This document shows, one piece after another, positions 1-7,958 of a DNA stretch of 19,834 nucleotides. Origin of the DNA: RGIG4608 sp045635885 (GTDB lineage: Bacteria; Bacillota; Clostridia; Oscillospirales; CAG-272); the NCBI GenBank assembly GCA_045635885.1, contig JAZTWO010000075.1, positions 1-19,834 of the forward strand. Direction: 5' to 3'. The notes beneath the pieces were generated by a model, which saw only the letters and a list, made by a program, of their open reading frames with translations, did no database searches and was not told the DNA's origin. Position 1 is the stretch's first letter. Every line of letters starts with the position of its first letter. The translations under genes were made by a program, and so were the position numbers.

Positions 1-193
1 CCTTGTGTCCAAGAGCTGCGCCATAGCTTTCGCCGCAAAGTTCACAAACTGCCTGCTCTGTGCAAGTAGCTGTACCGCCTTGGTGCTGGCAAGGTGCTGT
101 TGTTGTTACTTCTTCGCCTTCACATGCTGTGAATGCTGCAAGTACAAGCACTACTACCATCACTACAAGGAGTGTTTTGATAATTTTCTTCAT
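1..193 (-). CDS. Lipoprotein with Cys-rich repeat, N-terminal part only (cut by window edge)
   Basis: Translating the minus strand from the ATG at 193 gives a lysine start (MKKIIK), a hydrophobic Val/Leu stretch and the lipobox LAAFTAC, with the acylated Cys near residue 24. This predicts a lipoprotein anchored to the outer face of the membrane. After the Cys come an acidic patch, a Thr-rich linker and a Cys-rich module (CxH, ATCTEQAVCELCG, then GH) of the kind repeated in clostridial surface proteins. The frame is still open at base 1, so the C-terminus lies outside the window. The ATG has an AGGAG box about 8 nt upstream (201-206) and a promoter at 256-284. The module resembles the CxxC/His modules of the lipoprotein at the other end of the window. 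Function is unknown. Confidence 0.8.
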   Translation of the reverse strand, partial: MKKIIKTLLVVMVVVLVLAAFTACEGEEVTTTAPCQHQGGTATCTEQAVCELCGESYGAALGHK

Positions 194-255
194 AAAATTA
201 TCTCCTTTCAATTTACTTGATAGATATAGTATATAAAGACACTATATGATAAAAC

Positions 256-284
256 ATTATAATAATTTATCGCCATAAAGTCAA
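256..284 (-). promoter_or_regulatory. Promoter of the truncated lipoprotein gene
   Basis: On the minus strand TTGACT (279-284) and a perfect TATAAT (256-261) are 17 bp apart. The predicted untranslated leader is about 55 nt and includes a 7-bp inverted repeat (224-230 with 241-247) of unknown meaning. Confidence 0.75.
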
Positions 285-366
285 CCCAAAAATGTCGACT
301 AAAAATAAAATTGTTTGTTTACACAAAATACAAAATATATTTTTAGCAAAGTACACAATGTTCATA

Positions 367-394
367 AAAAAGCAACGCATTAAAATGCGTTGCT
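367..394 (-). terminator. Intrinsic terminator after mrp
   Basis: A perfect 10-bp stem (371-380 with 385-394, 4-nt loop) lies 5 bases past the mrp stop. On the minus strand it is followed by a run of U. Confidence 0.85.
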
Positions 395-399
395 TTAAT

Positions 400-1233
400 T
401 TATTTAACGTTTTTAACTGATTTAAGAATTTCGATTGCACCGTCAAGGTAATTAACGCTCATATCTTCAATTCTGCCTGCATCAACAAGAGAAGCGAGTG
501 TGGGATCAATGGGCATTTTTGCAAGAAGAGGATAACCAAATTTTTGTGCAATTTCATCAATATGACTTTCGCCAAAAATCTTAATTTCCTTGTCGCAATC
601 AGGACATTTGACATAGCTCATATTTTCAACAAGACCAACAACGTCCACATCCATCATTTTCGCCATATTAGCTGCCTTTTCAACAATCATTGAAACAAGC
701 TCTTGTGGTGATGACACGATAACAATTCCATCAAGGGGAATGCTTTGGAAAACGGTCAAAGGAACGTCGCCTGTTCCGGGAGGACAGTCAACAAAAAGAT
801 AATCAAGGTCTCCCCAAACAGTACCCGACCAGAATTGCTTAACAGTGCCTGCAATAACAGGGCCACGCCAAACAACAGGAGCAGTTACGTCGGGCAAAAG
901 AAGATTTACACTCATTATTTTAATTCCTGTTGATGTTTCTGGTGGAATCATTCCATCATCGTCGCCCTCAACACCAGCATTCACTCCAAACGCCTTGGGT
1001 ATGGAAGGACCTGTAATATCGGCATCAAGTATGCCAACCTTGTACCCTGCTCTTTGCATCAAGGTTGCAAGAGTAGAGGTCACCATTGACTTACCAACGC
1101 CACCCTTTCCACTAACAACACCAATAACGTGCTTAATTGTAGATTTTGCGTTAAGCGGCTCTAAAAAATCCTGCTTTGACTTGGTCGAGCATTTAGCCGA
1201 GCAGCTTGAACAATTGTGTGTACATTCTGACAT
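400..1233 (-). CDS. mrp: Mrp/Nbp35-family P-loop ATPase, Fe-S cluster carrier
   Basis: The 277-residue protein belongs to the Mrp/ApbC/Nbp35 group of cytosolic ATPases that carry Fe-S clusters to apoproteins. Visible motifs are the deviant Walker A GKGGVGKS (42-49), DADITGPS (70-77), DCPPGTGD (149-156), and the C-terminal CPDC pair (Cys210 and Cys213) that binds a bridging cluster between two subunits. The N-terminus adds Cys4, Cys8, Cys11 and Cys15, a spacing that recalls the extra N-terminal cluster site of Nbp35 proteins. The start is supported by AAGGAAG 8-9 nt upstream. The gene stands alone: promoter 1275-1303 and terminator 367-394 delimit it, and it is divergent from gpmI. The family call is secure; the client proteins are unknown. 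Confidence 0.95.
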   Translation of the reverse strand: MSECTHNCSSCSAKCSTKSKQDFLEPLNAKSTIKHVIGVVSGKGGVGKSMVTSTLATLMQRAGYKVGILDADITGPSIPKAFGVNAGVEGDDDGMIPPETSTGIKIMSVNLLLPDVTAPVVWRGPVIAGTVKQFWSGTVWGDLDYLFVDCPPGTGDVPLTVFQSIPLDGIVIVSSPQELVSMIVEKAANMAKMMDVDVVGLVENMSYVKCPDCDKEIKIFGESHIDEIAQKFGYPLLAKMPIDPTLASLVDAGRIEDMSVNYLDGAIEILKSVKNVK

Positions 1234-1274
1234 ATATGTTTACTTCCTTTCGAAAAGATGATTTCAACTTAATT

Positions 1275-1303
1275 ATTATACACCACCAATTGATAAAAGT
1301 CAA
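1275..1303 (-). promoter_or_regulatory. Promoter of mrp
   Basis: Minus strand: TTGACT (1298-1303), 17-bp spacer, perfect TATAAT (1275-1280). The start of transcription would be about 35 nt before the mrp ATG. Confidence 0.8.
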
Positions 1304-1341
1304 GTTTGTTAAAATATTATTTTATTTTTTCAAAAAATCTA

Positions 1342-1370
1342 TTGCAAAATTGCGCAAAAAAAGTTATACT
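1342..1370 (+). promoter_or_regulatory. Promoter of gpmI
   Basis: Plus strand: TTGCAA (1342-1347), 17-bp spacer, TATACT (1365-1370). It is followed by a 35-nt leader with GGAGG (1402-1406) 6 nt before the ATG. It lies back to back with the mrp promoter. Confidence 0.7.
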
Positions 1371-1412
1371 ATAAGGTAGTGAAAATTTATATTCTATAAA
1401 TGGAGGTTCTAA

Positions 1413-3071
1413 ATGAACAAATCTCTTAACAAATTGAATTCATTTGATGGAGTAAAAGGCCCCGTTCTCACAATAGTTATGGACGGTGTTGGTCTTGCTC
1501 CCGACACAATTTCAAACGCAGTTGCAGGTGCTTACACACCCACACTCGATATGCTTATGGCAAAGTATCCCATGGTTTCCCTTAAGGCACACGGAACAGC
1601 AGTAGGTCTCCCCTCCGATGACGATATGGGTAACTCTGAGGTTGGACACAATGCTTTGGGTTCAGGTCAGGTTTTTGCACAGGGTGCAAAGCTTGTTTCT
1701 AACTCTATTGAAAGCAAAAAAATGTTCACATCAAACACTTGGTGCGAACTCATCTCCAACGTAAAGGATAACGCAAGCGTTCTCCACTTTATCGGTCTTT
1801 TCTCTGACGGTAACGTTCACTCCCACATTGATCACCTTAAGGCAATGCTTGCACAGGCAAAGGAAGAGGGCGTAAATAAGGTTAGAATTCACATTCTTAT
1901 CGACGGACGTGACGTTGGTGAAACAAGTGCCCTTGAATACATTCTTCCCTTTGAAGATTATCTTGCTTCCCTTAACGGCGACGGCTTTGACGCACGCATT
2001 GCAAGCGGCGGTGGCAGAATGAAAATCACAATGGATAGATACGAAGCTAACTGGGCAATGGTTGACCTTGGTTGGAAGACACACGTTCTTGGCGAGGGCA
2101 GACAGTTCTGCTGCGCAGCAAAGGCAGTTGAAACATATCGTGAAGAATATAAGGTTATCGACCAGGACCTCCCCCCCTTCGTTATTGCAGAAAATGGCGA
2201 ACCCGTTGGTACAATCCATGATGGCGATAGCGTAATCTTCTACAACTTCCGTGGCGACCGTTCAATCGAAATTTCAAAGGCATTTGAAGGCGGCGCAGAC
2301 TTTGATAAGTTCGACAGAGTTCGTGTGCCAAGCGTTGTTTACGCAGGTATGCTCGAATATGATGGCGACCTTCACATTCCTTCAAAATACCTTGTAAATC
2401 CCCCCGAAATCACAAACACACTTGGCGAATACCTCACAAACACAGGTGTAAGCCAGCTTGCCATTTCAGAAACTCAGAAATATGGTCATGTAACATACTT
2501 CTGGAACGGAAACAAATCCGGCAAATTCTCTGAAGAGCTTGAAACTTATATCGAAATCCCCTCCGACGTTGTTCCCTTCGAGCAGAGACCTTGGATGAAG
2601 TGTGCAGAGATCACAGATAAGCTCATCGAATGTCTTGAAAGCGGAAAATACGCATATCTTCGTGTAAACTTCCCCAATGGCGATATGGTAGGTCACACAG
2701 GCAACCTCCAGGCAACTCGTTGCTCAATGGAAGCGCTCGACCTTCAGCTCAAGAGAATTATCGACGTAGTTGATAAGCTCCACGGTGTTGCTCTTATCAC
2801 AGCAGACCACGGAAACGCAGACGAAATGTACGAAATGGATAAGAAGACAAAGCAGCCCAAGCCCGAAAAGGACGGTAGCTTCAAGTCTAAAACAAGCCAT
2901 ACACTCAACCCCGTTCCCTGCATCATCTATGACAATTTCTATTCAGAAAATTACACAGTAAAGGCAGACAACGGTCAGTTCGGTCTTGCAAACGTTGCCG
3001 CAACAATGGTTAACCTCCTCGGCTACGAAGCACCTGAGGTTTGGAACGAATCCATTATTGAAGTTAAATAA
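1413..3071 (+). CDS. gpmI: 2,3-bisphosphoglycerate-independent phosphoglycerate mutase (plant-type length)
   Basis: The enzyme interconverts 3- and 2-phosphoglycerate in glycolysis and gluconeogenesis without a bisphosphoglycerate cofactor, using two Mn ions and a phosphoserine. Visible features are the metal-binding MDGVG (Asp24), DDDMGNSEVGHNALG with nucleophile Ser75, GRDVGETSA in the phosphotransferase domain, and the distal metal site TADHGNADEM. At 552 residues it is longer than the common bacterial form (about 510). The AHGTAVGLPSDDDMGNSEVG segment and the insert between TADHGNADEM and TSHTLNPVP match the plant-type branch as I remember it. Its codon use is richer in C-ending codons than the neighbours, as expected for a highly expressed glycolytic gene. 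It is monocistronic, with its own promoter and a strong terminator. Confidence 0.96.
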   Translation: MNKSLNKLNSFDGVKGPVLTIVMDGVGLAPDTISNAVAGAYTPTLDMLMAKYPMVSLKAHGTAVGLPSDDDMGNSEVGHNALGSGQVFAQGAKLVSNSIESKKMFTSNTWCELISNVKDNASVLHFIGLFSDGNVHSHIDHLKAMLAQAKEEGVNKVRIHILIDGRDVGETSALEYILPFEDYLASLNGDGFDARIASGGGRMKITMDRYEANWAMVDLGWKTHVLGEGRQFCCAAKAVETYREEYKVIDQDLPPFVIAENGEPVGTIHDGDSVIFYNFRGDRSIEISKAFEGGADFDKFDRVRVPSVVYAGMLEYDGDLHIPSKYLVNPPEITNTLGEYLTNTGVSQLAISETQKYGHVTYFWNGNKSGKFSEELETYIEIPSDVVPFEQRPWMKCAEITDKLIECLESGKYAYLRVNFPNGDMVGHTGNLQATRCSMEALDLQLKRIIDVVDKLHGVALITADHGNADEMYEMDKKTKQPKPEKDGSFKSKTSHTLNPVPCIIYDNFYSENYTVKADNGQFGLANVAATMVNLLGYEAPEVWNESIIEVK

Positions 3072-3087
3072 TTCAAAGCAAAATAAA

Positions 3088-3120
3088 AACCCAACGGTAA
3101 AACCGTTGGGTTGTTTTTTT
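3088..3120. terminator. Bidirectional intrinsic terminator between gpmI and rluD
   Basis: A perfect 10-bp stem (3088-3097 with 3103-3112, 5-nt loop) is followed on the plus strand by GTTTTTTT. On the minus strand the other side also gives a U-rich tail, so it can serve both convergent genes. Confidence 0.9.
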
Positions 3121-3122
3121 AT

Positions 3123-4070
3123 TTAAGTACAAGTTTTCTCAAGCAAATCAAGAACTCTCTTGAAATCGTCTGGAAGCTCAGAATTAAACTCCATTCTGTA
3201 TTTTGAAACAGGATGCGTCAGATGAAGTACCTTTGCGTGCAAACACTGACCGCTTATGCAATCCTTGTGCAACTCCTCAAAACGAGTCTTGTTTCCACCA
3301 TAGACCTCGTCACCAAGTAAGGGATGACCAAGATAGGCCATATGCACCCTAATTTGATGCGTTCTGCCTGTTTCAAGCACACATTCAATATAATCAAATC
3401 CGTGGTAACGCTTAATAACCCTGTAATGCGTAATCGCTTCACGAGAAGCATAGGCATCATTCTTAATAACCGCCATCTTTTTTCTGTCAACGGGATGGCG
3501 ACCAATCGGCTCATTAATCTTGCCGTATAGATTTTTAAGATTACCAACAACAACTGCATGATAAATGCGACTTACCGAGTGCCTTTTCAAGTCCTCTGAA
3601 AGCATCATGTGTGCGTCATCATTTTTCGCCACCACTAAAAGTCCACTGGTATCCTTGTCAATTCTGTGAACAATTCCGGGTCGAGCAACACCGCCAATTC
3701 CCGAAAGCGAATTGCCACAATGATAAAGCAAGGCATTCACAAGCGTTCCATCAGGATTTCCCGGCGCAGGATGTACCACCATACCCGACTTCTTGTTAAC
3801 AATAATTATGTCATTATCCTCATAAACAATGTTAATTGGAATATTTTGTGGCATTATTTCGCATTCCTGCACTTCGGGATAAATGATTTCAATAATGTCA
3901 TTTTCTCTAATTTTGTAATTTTTGGCAACATTTTTTGAATTGACAAGCACCGCACCGCCCTCAACAAGCTTTGCCCCTGCAGAGCGAGAGATTTTTTCTC
4001 TCTCGGCAATCACAGTGTCAATTCTTTGACCAATGTCATCAATTATTAACTTCAATGTTGTTTTCTTCAT
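3123..4070 (-). CDS. rluD: RluA/RluD-family 23S rRNA pseudouridine synthase
   Basis: This is a pseudouridine synthase of the RluA family, which isomerises uridines in rRNA. An N-terminal S4 RNA-binding domain (about residues 12-65) is followed by the catalytic domain with HRIDKDTSG, whose first Asp (about residue 138) is the catalytic base, then ETGRTHQIRVH. The ATG at 4070 gives 315 residues; a TTG three codons upstream (4079) is possible but less likely. The start lies inside lspA (32-nt overlap) with only a weak GA-rich Shine-Dalgarno, which suggests translational coupling. It is the last gene of ileS-lspA-rluD. The lspA-rluD pairing is common in Firmicutes. The exact target uridines (RluD or another RluA member) cannot be decided here. 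Confidence 0.93.
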   Translation of the reverse strand: MKKTTLKLIIDDIGQRIDTVIAEREKISRSAGAKLVEGGAVLVNSKNVAKNYKIRENDIIEIIYPEVQECEIMPQNIPINIVYEDNDIIIVNKKSGMVVHPAPGNPDGTLVNALLYHCGNSLSGIGGVARPGIVHRIDKDTSGLLVVAKNDDAHMMLSEDLKRHSVSRIYHAVVVGNLKNLYGKINEPIGRHPVDRKKMAVIKNDAYASREAITHYRVIKRYHGFDYIECVLETGRTHQIRVHMAYLGHPLLGDEVYGGNKTRFEELHKDCISGQCLHAKVLHLTHPVSKYRMEFNSELPDDFKRVLDLLEKTCT

Positions 4071-4614
4071 TGTTTTCAATCTCTTCTCTTACTTCTTCAC
4101 TCTCGTGCTTCGCCTTAAGCTTTTCTGCCTTTTCCTTTTTCATCAAACGAATTTCTTCTCTGATAGCGGCAAAAGCAAACAAACCAACACCAACACAAAC
4201 AAATGAATCCGCAACGTTAAATATTGCAAAGTCAATAAGACGAAAATCAAGCATGTCAATTACATATTTAAGCGCACATCTATCAATCATGTTGCCAAGA
4301 CCGCCACCAATAATCATGCTAAGTGAGAAGCAAAGAAGTTTGCTTCCCTTTCGGTTAAACCAAAGGTACACAAAAAGCGCAATAATTGCAACTGATGATA
4401 TACTCATAAATATCCATCTTTGATTGGGCTCATCAAACGAACCAAACGCAGCACCAGGATTTCTCACATAGGTAAAGTGAAAAACATCCTTAATAATGGG
4501 GATTGTGTCGGGCTCAAGTGGTGGAGCGATATATTCAAGATTTATAACTGTCAGCCATTTTGAAAGCTGGTCAAAGCAAATTATACCAGCTATTATCATA
4601 AGCCATACAAGCAT
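4039..4614 (-). CDS. lspA: Lipoprotein signal peptidase (signal peptidase II)
   Basis: This membrane aspartic protease cleaves diacylglyceryl-prolipoproteins before the lipobox Cys. Its substrates would include the lipoproteins at both ends of this window. The expected helices are present, with FDQLSKW near the N-terminus, RNPGAAFGSF, the catalytic motif GGLGNMIDR and the second catalytic Asp in NVADSF. The ATG at 4614 is preferred because GGAG lies 6 nt before it and the protein then starts like typical LspA. An ATG at 4626 would add four residues but has no good ribosome binding site. The protein is 191 residues, against about 160 in the family. The excess is a charged Lys/Glu-rich cytoplasmic tail of about 38 residues whose coding end overlaps rluD. 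Confidence 0.95.
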   Translation of the reverse strand: MLVWLMIIAGIICFDQLSKWLTVINLEYIAPPLEPDTIPIIKDVFHFTYVRNPGAAFGSFDEPNQRWIFMSISSVAIIALFVYLWFNRKGSKLLCFSLSMIIGGGLGNMIDRCALKYVIDMLDFRLIDFAIFNVADSFVCVGVGLFAFAAIREEIRLMKKEKAEKLKAKHESEEVREEIENNEENNIEVNN

Positions 4615-4635
4615 TATTTTCTCCATTCTGCTATT

Positions 4636-4661
4636 AGCGTGGCGGAAAAATCCGTCACGCT
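4636..4661 (-). other. Hairpin between ileS and lspA
   Basis: An 11-nt inverted repeat with one mismatch (4636-4646 with 4651-4661, AAAA loop) lies in the 62-nt ileS-lspA spacer. On the minus strand no U-tract follows, so it is not a standard terminator. It may be an mRNA processing or stability element that separates expression of the two genes; that role is inference. Confidence 0.45.
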
Positions 4662-4676
4662 ATAAGCCATAAATAA

Positions 4677-7469
4677 TTATTCAAGAATCTTTCTGCATCT
4701 TTCGCAAAGGAAACCTTCTTCGTCGTGAACGCCCTCAGTAGAGTATGTCCAACAACGGTCGCACTTGTGTCCGTCTGCCTTTTCAACAAGAACTGCAAGT
4801 CCGCTTTCAGTTTCACTAAATGCGCCTTCAGGTGCATTTTCACCGCTAACGTATGCCTGTGAAACGATAAATACAGTTGCAAGATCATTTGCAAAGCTGT
4901 CAAGAAGTGCTTTATGCTCTTCGTTAGAAGTGTAAATTGTAACCTTAGCGTCAAGTGACTTACCAATAAGCTTGGATGCACGTGCAAGCTCAAGTGCCTT
5001 CATAACGTCGTCACGAAGTGTAAAGAGCTTATTCCACTGCTCGCTAATTTCACCAAAGTTCATTTCTTCAGAATATTCGGGCATAAGGTTAAGGAATACA
5101 CTATCCGCAACGTCATCTGCCTTGTGGGGCATTGCCTGCCAAATTTCTTCCGCTGTGAATGAAAGCATAGGAGCGATAAGACGTGTCATGCCTGAAAGAA
5201 TGAGGTACATTGCAGTCTGTGCGCTTCTTCTTGCCTTGCTGTCGCTCTTTTCAACGTAAACTCTATCCTTTGTAATGTCAATATAGAGCTTTGAAAGATC
5301 GTTTGTGCAGAAGTTGTTTACACTGTGGTAAACCGTGTGGAATTCAAATGTATCATAACCCTGACGAATTGTCTTTGCAAGAGCGTTAAGACGGCTAAGA
5401 GCCCACTTGTCAATGTCATAAAGCTCATCAATTGCAACCATATCTGTGTCGGGGTTGAAATCGTTAAGGTTAGCAAGAATGATACGGCTTGTGTTTCTAA
5501 TCTTTCTGTATGTTTCAGAAAGCTGCTTAAAGATGTTGTCAGAAACACGAACGTCAACTCTATAGTCACTGGAAGCAACCCAAAGACGAACAAGGTCTGC
5601 ACCGTATTTGCTAATCATTTCTTCGGGAGCGATAGAGTTACCAAGGGACTTGTGCATTGCCTTGCCCTCTCCGTCAACTACCCAACCGTGTGTAAGAACA
5701 GTTTTAAAGGGTGCCCCCTGTCCAACTGCGCCAACGGCAGTGAGAAGAGATGCCTGGAACCAACCTCTGTACTGGTCTGCGCCTTCAAGATATACGTCTG
5801 CTGCTTCACCTATTTCACGATAAAGGTCGGGAGCGCAGAAATGTGATGAACCTGAGTCGAACCAACCGTCAAGTGTGTTGTGTTCCTTTGTAAAGTGAAC
5901 ACCGCCACAATGAGGACACACAAAGCTTTCAGGAAGAAGCTCGCTTGCTTCCTTATCAAACCAAGCATTTGAACCTTCCTTGCCAAAAATTTCAGAAATT
6001 CTCTTAATTGTTTCATCTGTGCAAATGGGCTTACCGCAATCTTCACAGTAGAACACGGGAATGGGAAGACCCCAATGACGCTGACGAGAGATACACCAGT
6101 CGGCTCTTTCTCTAATCATCTGTTCCATTCTGTCGCCACCCCATTCAGGGAGCCACTGAACGCCCTTGCAAGCAGCAACTGCATCATCCTTGAATGCTTC
6201 TACAGAGCAGAACCACTGGGGAGTTGCACGGAAGATGATGGGGTTCTTACATCTCCAGCAGTGAGGATATTCGTGCTCGAATTCCTTTGATGCAAAGAGT
6301 GCGCCGCTTTCTACCATATCCGCAAGAATTGCCTTGTTGGATTCTTCATAATAAAGACCTGTAAACTTGCCCGCATCCTTTGTCTGATAACCACGGTCAT
6401 CAACGGGAACGATAATTTCGATACCGTATCTCTGGCATGTCTGATAGTCGTCTGCACCAAAGCCGGGAGCAGTGTGAACACAACCTGTACCGCTATCCAT
6501 TGTAACGTAGTCCGCTGTGCAAACAAGACTTTCTCTTTCAAGGAAGGGGTGCTGCGCCTTCATATATTCAAACTCGCTACCGGGCATTTTTGCAAGCACT
6601 TCATAGTTTTCAATCTTACCCTCTTCCATAGTTTTGGGAAGAAGAGCTTCTGCTACGATATAGCACTCACCGTTTTCTGCCTTTGCAACAACGTAATCTT
6701 CAACAGGATTAAGTGCGATTGCAAGGTTGCCGGGAAGAGTCCATGTTGTTGTTGTCCAAATAATGAAATATGTGTTGTTCTTATCACAAATACCGTCAAG
6801 CTTGCCCATGTCGTCGTTTACACGGAACTTAACATAAATGGAAGTACAACTATCTGTCTTATATTCGATTTCTGCCTCTGGAAGAGCAGTTTCTTCCTTA
6901 GAACACCAGTAAACGGGCTTAAGACCCTTATAGATGTATCCCTTTTTGAACATTTCACCAAAAATGAGAACTTCTTTTGCTTCAAATTCGGGGTTCATTG
7001 TAAGATAGGGGCGATCCCAATCCGCAACAACACCAAGACGTTTAAACTGACCCATCTGAATGTTAACGTAATCCTGTGCGAATTCGTGGCACTGGCGACG
7101 GAAGTCAGAAATGCTCATTTTCTTTCTGTCGATTTTATTCTTTTTGATGATGGCGGACTCAATGGGCATACCGTGATTGTCCCAACCGGGAGTGAATGGA
7201 ACAAGGTATCCCTCCATCGCCTTTGATTTGTTGATAAAATCCTTAAGAATTTTGTTCAAGGAAGTACCCATGTGGATATTTCCGTTTGAGAATGGAGGAC
7301 CGTCGTGAACCACGAATGTGGGTCTGCCTGCGGCTCTCTCTTGCATCTGAGAGTAGAGGTTGATGCTGTTCCAATATTCAAGCATAAGAGGTTCTCTTGT
7401 GGGAAGATTAGCTCTCATCTCAAACTTGGTGCTTGGAAGATTTAAAGAACTTGTGTAATCCTTTGCCAT
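4677..7469 (-). CDS. ileS: Isoleucyl-tRNA synthetase
   Basis: This class I synthetase charges tRNA-Ile. Visible landmarks are the HIGH-type motif in GNIHMGTS (His66-Thr69) after DGPPFSNG, the editing-domain motifs TTTTWTLPGN (239-250) and HTAPGFGADDY (332-342), DGWFDSGSS (534-542), and the KMSKS loop in the variant form AMHKS (604-608). At the end is the C-terminal zinc site CDRC (Cys903, Cys906) plus CERC (Cys922, Cys925). The ATG at 7469 has GGAG upstream and gives 930 residues, normal for the bacterial zinc-finger type. A further in-frame start at 7517 would fall in the leader terminator and is rejected. Expression is controlled by the T-box at 7504-7776. It heads the ileS-lspA-rluD transcript. 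Confidence 0.98.
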   Translation of the reverse strand: MAKDYTSSLNLPSTKFEMRANLPTREPLMLEYWNSINLYSQMQERAAGRPTFVVHDGPPFSNGNIHMGTSLNKILKDFINKSKAMEGYLVPFTPGWDNHGMPIESAIIKKNKIDRKKMSISDFRRQCHEFAQDYVNIQMGQFKRLGVVADWDRPYLTMNPEFEAKEVLIFGEMFKKGYIYKGLKPVYWCSKEETALPEAEIEYKTDSCTSIYVKFRVNDDMGKLDGICDKNNTYFIIWTTTTWTLPGNLAIALNPVEDYVVAKAENGECYIVAEALLPKTMEEGKIENYEVLAKMPGSEFEYMKAQHPFLERESLVCTADYVTMDSGTGCVHTAPGFGADDYQTCQRYGIEIIVPVDDRGYQTKDAGKFTGLYYEESNKAILADMVESGALFASKEFEHEYPHCWRCKNPIIFRATPQWFCSVEAFKDDAVAACKGVQWLPEWGGDRMEQMIRERADWCISRQRHWGLPIPVFYCEDCGKPICTDETIKRISEIFGKEGSNAWFDKEASELLPESFVCPHCGGVHFTKEHNTLDGWFDSGSSHFCAPDLYREIGEAADVYLEGADQYRGWFQASLLTAVGAVGQGAPFKTVLTHGWVVDGEGKAMHKSLGNSIAPEEMISKYGADLVRLWVASSDYRVDVRVSDNIFKQLSETYRKIRNTSRIILANLNDFNPDTDMVAIDELYDIDKWALSRLNALAKTIRQGYDTFEFHTVYHSVNNFCTNDLSKLYIDITKDRVYVEKSDSKARRSAQTAMYLILSGMTRLIAPMLSFTAEEIWQAMPHKADDVADSVFLNLMPEYSEEMNFGEISEQWNKLFTLRDDVMKALELARASKLIGKSLDAKVTIYTSNEEHKALLDSFANDLATVFIVSQAYVSGENAPEGAFSETESGLAVLVEKADGHKCDRCWTYSTEGVHDEEGFLCERCRKILE

Positions 7470-7503
7470 AATATATCTCCTTAAAATAATAATTTCAAAG
7501 TAT

Positions 7504-7776
7504 AAAAAAAGTCCCAATGGTCAAAAACCATTGAGACGGAGTTACCGTGGTACCACTCAATTTGCATTTTTTCCACTTCACCGTTTGTTAATAATTGTTC
7601 ACAGTGAGTTAATAAAAATGCCACTCAAACCCTTTAACGCAGGGATACGGATTGCCTGAGTTTATAGTCAGCAATCGGCTCAAAAGTGATTTGTGTTTAT
7701 CTACTCGCTATGCGCTTTCACCAAATGCGCACTCTCTAAAAGCCCTTCAAAAAACACCGTCTTTCTCATCGCCACA
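7504..7776 (-). promoter_or_regulatory. T-box riboswitch leader of ileS (AUC specifier)
   Basis: On the minus strand the leader shows the Stem I landmarks GCGATGAGAAAGA (near 7775) and GGTGAAAG (near 7717). It then has the likely specifier codon AUC (7688-7690) before ACTTTTGAGC, and the T-box core GAGTGGTACCACGG (about 7546-7559). Next comes a terminator stem (7528-7537 with 7511-7520, one G-U pair) followed by seven U (7504-7510). Uncharged tRNA-Ile binding by its anticodon and acceptor end would stabilise the antiterminator and let ileS be read. The specifier agrees with the downstream gene. Confidence 0.95.
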
Positions 7777-7791
7777 TATATAACCAAATTA

Positions 7792-7820
7792 ATATTATCA
7801 CAAAAACGGTTTTTTGTCAA
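7792..7820 (-). promoter_or_regulatory. Promoter of the ileS T-box transcript
   Basis: Minus strand: perfect TTGACA (7815-7820), 17-bp spacer ending in TGTGA, and -10 TAATAT (7792-7797). Transcription would start about 10 nt upstream of the first T-box landmark. Confidence 0.8.
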
Positions 7821-7844
7821 TATATTTTATAATATTTATATATA

Positions 7845-7946
7845 TCAAAAATCACCCCGCCATAAGACAGGGTGATTAAGTTGTTCAATATTGCACCTGC
7901 GGAACATTGCTCTTGTCATAGAATAACTCTTTATCAATATTTCCAT
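7845..7946 (-). CDS. Possible 33-residue ORF, or decayed end of a longer gene
   Basis: An ATG at 7946 has a perfect AGGAG six nt upstream and opens a 33-codon frame (MEILIKSYSM...). That frame runs through the terminator hairpin at 7850-7877, which is unusual for a real gene. A different frame over the same bases reads GDYYGNIDKELFYDKSNVPQ then VQY and stops at 7885-7887, eight nt before the hairpin. That frame looks much more like protein, but it has no ATG/GTG/TTG start after an upstream TAA. One explanation is a frameshift that separated the start from the body. Another is a recoded or fused end of the preceding gene. No family was recognised. It is the last item of the DUF2975-XRE cassette. 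Confidence 0.3.
   Translation of the reverse strand: MEILIKSYSMTRAMFRRCNIEQLNHPVLWRGDF
7847..7877 (-). terminator. Intrinsic terminator of the DUF2975-XRE cassette
   Basis: An 8-bp stem (7850-7857 with 7870-7877, 12-nt loop) is followed on the minus strand by a short U run (7847-7851). It separates the cassette from the ileS promoter about 30 nt further on. Confidence 0.75.
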
Positions 7947-7958
7947 AATAATCTCCTT

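Noticed and set aside
845..1261. A 138-codon plus-strand frame opposite mrp
   Set aside because: It is the antisense shadow of mrp, with no ribosome binding site.
4636..4661. Hairpin between ileS and lspA as a terminator
   Set aside because: No U-tract follows on the minus strand and the downstream genes have no promoter of their own, so a full stop here is unlikely.
6474..7226. A 250-codon plus-strand frame opposite ileS
   Set aside because: It lies wholly antisense to a clear synthetase gene and its translation shows no protein-like motifs.
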